11,487 nucleotides of DNA from Timburyella sp030842085. GTDB lineage: Bacteria; Bacillota; Clostridia; Oscillospirales; Acutalibacteraceae. A program made the position numbers and the translations under genes. Within the stretch, counting starts at the first letter, position 1. The number at the start of each line of letters is the position of its first letter. Of the stretch, positions 5,563 through 11,487 are shown one piece after another. The stretch is taken from assembly GCA_030842085.1 (NCBI GenBank), contig JAUUSE010000057.1, positions 1 to 11,487 on the forward strand, given 5' to 3'. Under the pieces are notes generated by a model. That model did no database searches. It had not been told where the DNA came from and worked only from the letters and a program-made list of their open reading frames with translations.

Positions 5563-6202
5563 GCCATAACCTTTAATATTTAAGGAAGTTTGGCTGTGCA
5601 CACAGAAAGCCGATGATGCTACAAAAATGAGTACTGTTACAGCAGCAAAACTTTGCATGATTGAGGTCAAAAAATATAACTAGTTATTCAAGAACAATAA
5701 ACGTGCTTTTATTCATGTTTTTTATATCCGAAATTAGCATTAAATAGTAATCCCAATGCAAAATGCGAGATAAATGCGCATATGCTAAAACATATAGAAT
5801 ATTACTATGAAAGTGATACGGGTTTACTGTCTCAACTCAAGGCATTATAACTCAGTGACTGGCATTTATAAGTATAAATAGCCAAGAAATTCACATTTAT
5901 CATGTTATATAATTTAATAGGATATAGGAAAATTTATAACATTAAAAAGATATAACAAGAAAAATGGTATAATTAATCATATTATGTTATAATGTTAGCG
6001 TTATAAATGTCAGGATTAAAAATTTTAAAGCAATAAATGATAGAAAAATAAAGTAAATAATTTTATCATTTAAATATTAAAAAAGCAAAAATCAACTTAA
6101 AATTATAAAGCTATAAATCTTTATATAATTAGTAAAAGCATTTAAATAAAGCAAAAAACACGTAAAGTGCAAATACTTGCGTGATTACTTTTATCTTTAG
6201 AG
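5563..6202. other. Long AT-rich spacer
   Basis: No gene is supported over about 640 bases. Right after the glycosyltransferase stop an imperfect hairpin (GCCA 5563-5566 with TGGC 5591-5594, inner CCTT/AAGG) may be a weak transcript end, without a T run. GTTATA or its complement occurs five times between 5904 and 6005. An inverted pair TAAATGATA/TATCATTTA lies at 6034-6042/6064-6072. Near 6158-6184 there is an imperfect inverted repeat, CACGTAAAGT with ACTTGCGTG. Confidence 0.5.
5965..5993 (+). promoter_or_regulatory. Two tandem extended -10 elements
   Basis: TGGTATAAT (5965-5973) and TGTTATAAT (5985-5993) both match the extended -10 form TGnTATAAT, 20 bases apart, but neither has a good -35 box. 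They could start long leader transcripts for the lipoprotein gene at 6276. In such AT-rich sequence chance matches are possible. Confidence 0.25.
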
Positions 6203-6232
6203 TTAGAAAGTATGCATTTTTAATAGTATGAT
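6203..6232 (+). promoter_or_regulatory. Likely promoter of the substrate-binding protein gene
   Basis: TTAGAA (6203-6208) and TATGAT (6227-6232) are 18 bases apart, with a predicted start near 6239. The -10 box overlaps an in-frame ATG at 6228, which supports the downstream ATG at 6276 as the true start. Confidence 0.35.
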
Positions 6233-6275
6233 AAAATGTAATGGTAAGGATAATATAACAGAGGAATCGTTAATC

Positions 6276-7847
6276 ATGAAGAAAGCATTATCGTTATTAA
6301 TATGTTTAATAGTTATAGTATTGGCGCTCTCATCCTGCGACTCAGACAGCCCCAAACGGCTTTATTATATGACGTCGGACGCCGTTGCTACGCTTGACCC
6401 TCAGCTTGCTTCAAATAAAATAGAGCTTATGGTAGCCGAAGGCATGTTTGAAGGACTGTATACATCATCAAAAGGTGAAGTAACGCTTGGTGCAGCGTCG
6501 AATGTAAGCATATCGGACGATGGACTTTGCTATACCTTTACACTTAGAGACGATATATACTGGTCTAATGGCGACACAGTACAGGCAAGCGACTTTGTAT
6601 TTGGCCTTCAGCGGGCGCTTACTCCGGCGACAAAAGCGCCATATGCTTATAAGTTGTATTGTATAAAAAATGCACAGGCGGTGCATTCGGGCGAACTTGA
6701 TTATAATAGTCTCGGCGTAAGAGCTCTGGACGAAAAAACAGTAGAAATTACGCTTGAATATAATTATACAGGAATTGAGCATGTTCTCTCACTGCCGGTG
6801 GCCATGCCGTGCAATCCGGATTTTTTTGAAAAGACGGGCGGACGCTATGGATTAAATGTAGACGATATAATCTCAAACGGCACATACTATGCTAGGCTGT
6901 GGGATGAAAATGGCGTAACACTGTCTGTAAACAAGCATTTTAGAGAAGATGTCGTAAACGCAGGAGTAACTGTCACCTACAAAGAAGCGGATGATAATGT
7001 TTTAAATCTCATAAACAACGGTCAACTGGATATGGGAGAGGTATCCGGGACGGATACGCTGTTAGGCGCTGATACAGAGATAAAGGAAAGCACATCGCTT
7101 AATACATGCTACGCGGTATTTATAAATAAAAACGGGTCCGGCGGTATAGGGAACAGCGAAGTTGCGAAAGCATTAAATATGTCGCTTAACAGGGACGAAA
7201 CCTTTTCTAATTTGCCGTCATGCTTTTCCGTCGCAAAGGGTATTATAGCGCCTGACTTGACGGTAGACGACCAACGGTACGGCGATGTCGTCACTGTAAG
7301 CAGCAGTTGGTCGTATAATGCTGAAGAGGCGAAAAATATATATAATACGGCAGTGTCAAAAATGAACGGGAAGAAGCTGCCGCAGACGACGCTTATTTAT
7401 CCTGACGAAGCGGGCGTAAGCGATGCCGTAAAGGCGCTGGTACAGACATGGCAGAAAAATCTTGGGTGTTATATAGATATAAAAGGAGTAACCAGCGATG
7501 AAGCTATAAACGCGGTAGCATCGTCAAATTATCAGATAGCAATAATACCGCTGACAGCCTATGACGGCACGGCCGGCAGCATCATAACGGAGTTTGGCAC
7601 TTCTGGCAGATATAAATCTGTATCGGACAGCGGCTTCGATGCAATAATTGACGAAAATCAGCTTGCACAATCTCAGGACAAGATGTCGCTCATAGCGTCT
7701 GCTGAAAAATATCTTATTGAAAGTGGATACGTCATACCGCTGTTTTACGGCAATACCGGCGTAACCTATGGCAGCGATATTGATGCCTATTCTATTTATT
7801 CTGCGGCCGGCGGCTATTTGAGCCTTAAAGAGGTTATAAAGAAATAA
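6276..7847 (+). CDS. ABC transporter substrate-binding lipoprotein, family 5 (oligopeptide/nickel type)
   Basis: Start ATG 6276 follows AGAGGAA (6260-6266) and begins a clear lipoprotein signal: KK, a hydrophobic stretch, then the lipobox LALSSC with the lipidated cysteine at residue 21. An in-frame ATG at 6228 would bury this signal and has no ribosome site. The mature part is an OppA/DppA-like SBP family 5 protein: LDPQLAS near residue 40, MFEGLY (57-62), the typical SISDDGLCYTFTLRDDIYWSNGDTVQASDFVFG signature zone (78-110), and a second lobe to the end, for 523 residues in all, normal for the family. It would sit outside the membrane and deliver peptides or similar ligands to a permease. 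No permease or ATPase genes flank it, so it is an orphan binding protein, perhaps serving a system encoded elsewhere or signalling. The family is sure; the ligand is unknown. Confidence 0.92.
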   Translation: MKKALSLLICLIVIVLALSSCDSDSPKRLYYMTSDAVATLDPQLASNKIELMVAEGMFEGLYTSSKGEVTLGAASNVSISDDGLCYTFTLRDDIYWSNGDTVQASDFVFGLQRALTPATKAPYAYKLYCIKNAQAVHSGELDYNSLGVRALDEKTVEITLEYNYTGIEHVLSLPVAMPCNPDFFEKTGGRYGLNVDDIISNGTYYARLWDENGVTLSVNKHFREDVVNAGVTVTYKEADDNVLNLINNGQLDMGEVSGTDTLLGADTEIKESTSLNTCYAVFINKNGSGGIGNSEVAKALNMSLNRDETFSNLPSCFSVAKGIIAPDLTVDDQRYGDVVTVSSSWSYNAEEAKNIYNTAVSKMNGKKLPQTTLIYPDEAGVSDAVKALVQTWQKNLGCYIDIKGVTSDEAINAVASSNYQIAIIPLTAYDGTAGSIITEFGTSGRYKSVSDSGFDAIIDENQLAQSQDKMSLIASAEKYLIESGYVIPLFYGNTGVTYGSDIDAYSIYSAAGGYLSLKEVIKK

Positions 7848-7856
7848 ATTCAAAAA

Positions 7857-7896
7857 AGTATAAACGGTTATTTAGTATTAAATAACCGTTTATACT
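7857..7896. terminator. Perfect 18-bp hairpin after the lipoprotein gene
   Basis: AGTATAAACGGTTATTTA pairs perfectly with its complement across the loop GTAT. It begins 9 bases after the stop codon of the lipoprotein gene. The plus strand has no T run after it (GCCGTC follows), whereas the minus strand has six T after it (A at 7852-7857). By the usual rule it is therefore a better terminator for leftward transcription. It may still stop or protect the lipoprotein mRNA. Confidence 0.7.
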
Positions 7897-8098
7897 GCCG
7901 TCATTCGACACTTGATATTGTCAAAGTTAAGAAAGCATATTTTTTAAGCAAAGGCATTGTGCGTCAGACCTAAGTTTTTATTCATCTTTGAAATGTAAGA
8001 GCTTAACCTGATTATTTGTAAATACATATGCGATTTTGTAGCTGCAATTAATTTTATTTTAAATATTTAATAGGTAAAATTTATAAGGACGTATATAT
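7897..8098. other. Gene-free spacer
   Basis: No open frame or RNA family is recognised here. The stretch lies between two strong hairpins (7857-7896 and 8099-8122). A weak TTGATA (7912-7917) has no good -10 partner. Confidence 0.4.
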
Positions 8099-8131
8099 AA
8101 ACTACCAGTTTTCTGGTAGTTTTAATTTTTT
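8099..8131 (+). terminator. Rho-independent terminator
   Basis: AAACTACCAG (8099-8108) and CTGGTAGTTT (8113-8122) form a perfect 10-bp stem with loop TTTT. It is followed on the plus strand by TTAATTTTTT. The nearest plus-strand gene ends 250 bases upstream, so it either marks the far end of the lipoprotein mRNA or ends an unseen small transcript. Confidence 0.75.
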
Positions 8132-8326
8132 CTAATAATCATTGAATTTATTTTAAAAAAGTTATTTTTTAAATATAGCAATATTTGTTAAGCATAAAAT
8201 AGATTTTAAATTTTGCAGTTTTTATAATTATAAACTTTAATAAATGTGTATACGCTTTTTTTAAAATATGTGATAGGACTTATAATATATTTTTATATGA
8301 AAACGTTAAATTGTAGAAAGTGTAAT
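8132..8326. other. AT-rich spacer downstream of the hydrolase gene
   Basis: Nothing coding is supported. No clear minus-strand terminator follows the hydrolase stop at 8327. Confidence 0.4.
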
Positions 8327-9091
8327 TTAAAGCTGAATCTGAAAGCCGTCAAAATCAAAAGTTTTTCCGCAATGCATAAGAAAGCCGCTCTTTTCTATTT
8401 TTTTAAAGGCCTGTTGCACCTTTTTTATAATGTTAGTGTTTATATCAAGGCTGTGATGTGCGGGAAATATTCTTTCAGCGGGAATTAACGCTATTTTATC
8501 TACGGAATTTTTATATTGAATAGGGTCTGATGTAGGGAAAAAAGCAATCATTTTCCCTTTATAAATTAAGTCTCCGGTAAAAAGATATCCTCGCTCTCTT
8601 TCATAAAAACACATATGTCCTGGCGAATGTCCCGGGGTATGTATTACTTCCAATTTTCTGTTCCCAATATTTATAATGTCTCCGTCATCCAAAATTCTTG
8701 CAGGAGTACCATGAAATATTTCATAATGAGATATGTCAAACTCGGCGGGAATATCATTTGGCTTTTCAACTACTAATGATTTTATATAATTAAGAGGAAG
8801 TGGGAAAGCGCCGTTGAGCCATTTTTCTTCGGACATGTGTACAAAAAAGCTATCAAACAGTCCGTGCCCGCCGATGTGATCCCAATGAGCATGTGTGGCA
8901 ACTACAGATATATTCAAATCGGTTATTTTACGAACCTCATTTAAAATGTTGCCTATTCCCATGCCGCTGTCAATAAGCAAGCCCTCACTTTTACTTATGA
9001 GCAGATACACATGGGTTTCTTCCCAATGCTTGTATTCGCTTATAACATATGTGTTTTCGTCAATTTTTTCAGTTGTAAACCAATTTTCCAT
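8327..9091 (-). CDS. Metallo-beta-lactamase-fold hydrolase
   Basis: The minus-strand ATG at 9091 has AGGGTGG five bases upstream; a GTG at 9100 overlaps that site and is rejected, giving 254 residues. The metal ligands of the fold are all present: H67, H69, D71 and H72 in THAHWDH, H155 in TPGHSPGH, D174 in FTGDLIY, and H212 in FPAHHS. This pattern and length match the glyoxalase II-like branch, which uses a two-metal centre to hydrolyse thioesters, phosphodiesters or lactones. There is no signal peptide, so it is cytosolic. The C-terminal half (SGFLMHCGKTFDFDGFQIQL) is short for a glyoxalase II substrate-binding domain, so the substrate is open. It is divergent from the flippase gene at 9356, with about 265 bases between. 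The fold is sure; the reaction is not. Confidence 0.9.
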   Translation of the reverse strand: MENWFTTEKIDENTYVISEYKHWEETHVYLLISKSEGLLIDSGMGIGNILNEVRKITDLNISVVATHAHWDHIGGHGLFDSFFVHMSEEKWLNGAFPLPLNYIKSLVVEKPNDIPAEFDISHYEIFHGTPARILDDGDIINIGNRKLEVIHTPGHSPGHMCFYERERGYLFTGDLIYKGKMIAFFPTSDPIQYKNSVDKIALIPAERIFPAHHSLDINTNIIKKVQQAFKKIEKSGFLMHCGKTFDFDGFQIQL

Positions 9092-9355
9092 TTTTGCCAC
9101 CCTGAGCTAATAATCTATAATAAATTTTATCATATAACCGCCGAACCTGCTATATTCTTTATATTATATCCAACACGCAAACATAGGAATAATCAGAAAT
9201 TTAATCTGAATATGGCAAAATAGATTTGGGCATATAGCAAATTACAATATAAGTTTGAATTTAATAATAAATTCCGGCATTTTCCCGCGTCCCATAAATA
9301 TAAATAGTATAAGGGCATTGCCTGTCTTCTTATTGTATATAAGGGATGTGTTGGA
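9092..9355. other. Divergent intergenic region
   Basis: It must hold the start signals of the hydrolase (minus) and the flippase (plus). Several TATAAT-like strings occur (for example near 9159 on the minus strand), but I find no well-spaced pair of boxes for either gene. A ribosome site AAGGGA is at 9341-9346. Confidence 0.4.
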
Positions 9356-10894
9356 TTGAAGAAATTTACATTTATAAAGAATGCCGCCATAATTACGATA
9401 ACAACATTACTGCTTCGCGGAATAGGGATGGTTTTCCGCGTTTATATTTCAAACGTCGTAGGCAGCGAGGGCATGGGTCTATATCAGCTTATAACATCGG
9501 TTTACTTTCTGCTTATAACTATTGCTACATCCGGCTTTACAATAGCGGTAACGCGCATGGTTGTAGAGGAGATGAATACCGGAAGTAAAAAAACCGTAAA
9601 CGCCCTTATGAGGAAAATAACAGCAATAAGCGTCATAGTGGGCCTTGTATCAGGAGCGCTTTTATATTTGCTCTCAGATGTAATAAGTCTTTACTGGATA
9701 CAGGATGAAAGGGCGTCGCTTTCGCTGAAGATATTATCTCCCAGCTTGCCGTTTATGTCGGCCGCCGCCTGCTTTAAGGGCTATTTTACGGCGCGTCGGC
9801 GCGTATCGGTCTCTTCAGGCTCACAGATTTTTGAGCAGATTATAAGAGTGGGCATCGTGCTTGTGTTGCTCATGAAGTTTTCGCAGTACGGTATCGCCGC
9901 TGCCTGCGCCGCCATAATGATAGGCGATACAATATCAGAATGCCTGTCGTGCCTCTATTTGTGGATAGGGTATATGGCGGATAAGCGGAAAATGTCTGCG
10001 TCCTGCGGCGACGGCGCGGGAGGCGGAAAGATACTTTCGCGCTTTTTCGGCATAGCGTTGCCGATATCCGGCGGAGCTATACTTAACTCATCGCTGCGCA
10101 CGGTAGAGAATATAATTGTGCCTAATAACCTGACAAAATACAACTCCTCGCGTGAGGAGTCGCTGTCACAGTTTGGCGCGATTAAAGGCATGGCGCTGCC
10201 GCTTATATTTTTTCCATCATCTCTTCTAAGCGCCTTTTCAACCCTGCTTATGCCGGAGATTACCGAGTCCAAATCCTTAAAGCAGCATAAACGGCTTGAG
10301 CGTATTATAAATCAGTCAATGCATTTGTGCCTAACAATATCAATACTGATAAGCGGACTGTTTACCGTTTTTGCCGATGAGCTTGGCCAGATAATATACA
10401 GCAGCAGCGAGGTGGGCTTTTACATAAAGGTGCTCTCTCCGCTGATACCGTTTATGTACATAGAAAGCATTGTCGACGGAATACTAAAAGGGCTTGGCCA
10501 GCAGGTAAGCACCCTTAAATACAGCGTTATCGATTCCTGCATAAGAATTGCGCTGATACTGCTGCTGCTTCCCTTTACCGGAATAAAGGGCTTTCTGTTT
10601 GTAATGATAGTAAGCAACTGCTTTACATCCATACTCAATATGGTAAGAATGATAAAAGTAACGGGCGTAAAGCTTAAATGGAGCAGAATATTTATAAAGC
10701 CATGTATAGGCATAATAATATCCTGCCTGATAGCAAAATTTGGAGTAGATGCAATAAGCAATTTTTTAAATATGCCTGTTTTAATAATTCTGTTTGTAGG
10801 CGCCGCCGTCGCGACGCTGGGATATATGGGATTTTTGTACGTATTTCGGTGCCTGCCGAGCATCAAAAAGCTGAGAGAGTTGAAAAAAGCATAG
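9356..10894 (+). CDS. SpoVB-family MOP flippase (polysaccharide/lipid exporter)
   Basis: The TTG at 9356 follows AAGGGA (9341-9346) with 9-base spacing, and other starts nearby hit stops, so TTG is chosen: MKKFTFIKNAAIITITTLLLRG. The 512-residue protein is membrane-embedded, with roughly 14 hydrophobic segments, as in the MATE/MOP superfamily. The N-terminal pattern (LLRGIGMVFRVYISNVVGSEGMGLYQL, 19-45) and the matching repeat in the second half (GFYIKVLSPLIPFMYIESIVDGILKGLGQQ, about 354-383) fit the SpoVB/YtgP group. That group flips lipid-linked sugars across the membrane, and SpoVB is needed for spore cortex synthesis. Length agrees with SpoVB. A soluble insert (207-225, rich in G, K and S) follows the sixth segment. 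GC at codon ends is higher than in the AT-rich neighbours. It may act in sporulation or general glycan export, since paralogues exist; the exact member cannot be fixed. Confidence 0.85.
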   Translation: MKKFTFIKNAAIITITTLLLRGIGMVFRVYISNVVGSEGMGLYQLITSVYFLLITIATSGFTIAVTRMVVEEMNTGSKKTVNALMRKITAISVIVGLVSGALLYLLSDVISLYWIQDERASLSLKILSPSLPFMSAAACFKGYFTARRRVSVSSGSQIFEQIIRVGIVLVLLMKFSQYGIAAACAAIMIGDTISECLSCLYLWIGYMADKRKMSASCGDGAGGGKILSRFFGIALPISGGAILNSSLRTVENIIVPNNLTKYNSSREESLSQFGAIKGMALPLIFFPSSLLSAFSTLLMPEITESKSLKQHKRLERIINQSMHLCLTISILISGLFTVFADELGQIIYSSSEVGFYIKVLSPLIPFMYIESIVDGILKGLGQQVSTLKYSVIDSCIRIALILLLLPFTGIKGFLFVMIVSNCFTSILNMVRMIKVTGVKLKWSRIFIKPCIGIIISCLIAKFGVDAISNFLNMPVLIILFVGAAVATLGYMGFLYVFRCLPSIKKLRELKKA

Positions 10895-10949
10895 AACTAC
10901 ATGCTGCCGTGCGGTATACAAAGTTATGCCGGCAAAAGTAAAATGATTT

Positions 10950-11058
10950 AATATACAGCATAGAAATACGAATAATAAATTTTAAAATCTTTCGGCGTAC
11001 AAAAGCTTATTAATTATGGCGCCGGTGCATGATAGTCAATCATGTAATGCTGTATATT
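10950..11058. repeat. Inverted repeat with nested hairpin
   Basis: AATATACAGCAT (10950-10961) and ATGCTGTATATT (11047-11058) are perfect 12-bp complements enclosing 85 bases, which include a nested CATGAT/ATCATG hairpin ending just before the right arm. It lies about 55 bases after the flippase stop. It may be a small repeat element or the folded 3' end of the flippase mRNA. Confidence 0.5.
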
Positions 11059-11203
11059 TATTTTCGATTATAATTTTGGCAAAAGCACTGAATGCATGGT
11101 CCCAGCAAGAATGGTGTTCAGCCCATATTTTATGGCGTAGCGGCAGACGCTTTAAAAGCCGGTAAAAAATAAGAAAATAAAAAATTATATTTTATAAATT
11201 TAA

Positions 11204-11228
11204 AGCCGTTTAGTTTTACTAAACGGCT
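11204..11228. terminator. Hairpin resembling a bidirectional terminator
   Basis: AGCCGTTTAG and CTAAACGGCT form a perfect 10-bp stem with loop TTTTA. It is followed by GATTTTAATGTTT on the plus strand and by TTTAAATTT on the minus strand. The T runs are weak on both sides. It is 310 bases past the flippase stop, so it may end a long 3' leader or an unseen transcript. Confidence 0.5.
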
Positions 11229-11487
11229 GATTTTAATGTTTAATCAATGTAAGTATTTAAATTTAAAAAAATACGGTAAAAATTAAATTATAACAACATA
11301 TTTTATCTTTTATGACAGGAATGTATATAAAAATAGATTATATACTGACTTTATTCACTGAAATAATCGGGCATGTGCAGTTATAATAAGACGGTGGGTT
11401 TAAACAGAAGCAAATTAAGACTGCTTATTATCAGAAAAATCGTATTTTATTATAACGTCTGAAAGAAGGCTTAAAATTATACCTCCC

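Larger units (their letters stand above)
10895..11487. other. Gene-free end of window with structured segments
   Basis: No supported gene over about 590 bases. It contains the inverted repeat 10950-11058, a hairpin at 11204-11228, and a smaller pair ATAATAAG/CTTATTAT around 11382-11430. A 43-codon minus-strand frame near 11030-11160 (HKIWAEHHSCWDHAFSAFAK) has no start or ribosome site and may be a remnant or chance. The last bases read as a GGGAGG on the minus strand, but no start codon follows at the right distance. Confidence 0.4.

Noticed and set aside
8246..8488. 80-codon plus-strand frame
   Set aside because: It mostly overlaps the 3' end of the hydrolase gene on the opposite strand and has no ribosome site.
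3574..9200. 13-base match AATAATCAGAAAT at 3574-3586 and 9188-9200
   Set aside because: It is an isolated match in AT-rich spacers with no shared flanks, as expected by chance.

Overview
The window looks like chromosomal DNA from a low-GC, Gram-positive, probably spore-forming anaerobe (class Clostridia). This rests on AT-rich spacers, purine-rich Shine-Dalgarno sites, U-tract terminators, a SpoVB-family flippase and a Clostridia-style tyrosine integrase with a small excisionase-like partner. No genus can be named from the sequence alone.

Left part (1-3280): the 3' end of an unrecognised AT-rich gene (2-352), then about 840 bases without an intact gene. That stretch holds scattered short open segments, a textbook terminator (796-824) and a run of GC-rich hairpins (850-1092). 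Next comes an integration/excision module: a small winged-helix excisionase-like gene (1192-1473), a strong promoter set inside a large inverted repeat (1491-1552), and an intact tyrosine integrase (1678-3081). Short direct repeats lie on both sides of the module. The integrase end points at the 3' end of a tRNA-Lys(CTT) gene on the minus strand (3279-3354), which has its own consensus promoter and its own terminator. No conjugation, replication or cargo genes are visible, so this is either the right-hand end of an element that extends beyond the left edge or a small remnant.

Middle part (3355-7900): a regulatory-looking intergenic region with two good promoters, interlocking inverted repeats and a possible small RNA precedes a multi-pass GT-C/GT39-type glycosyltransferase (3949-5562). 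After a long AT-rich spacer comes an orphan peptide/nickel-type (family 5) ABC substrate-binding lipoprotein (6276-7847), followed by a perfect 18-bp hairpin.

Right part (7900-11487): a spacer with a strong plus-strand terminator, a metallo-beta-lactamase-fold hydrolase on the minus strand (8327-9091), a divergently placed SpoVB-family polysaccharide/lipid flippase starting with TTG (9356-10894), and about 590 bases of gene-free, hairpin-containing sequence.

The genes right of the tRNA appear to be independent single-gene units. The glycosyltransferase and flippase could both serve envelope glycan synthesis, but nothing ties them into one operon. I see no CRISPR array, rRNA, IS element or clear new multi-gene system. 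The most unusual material is the non-coding architecture around the integrase and upstream of the glycosyltransferase.
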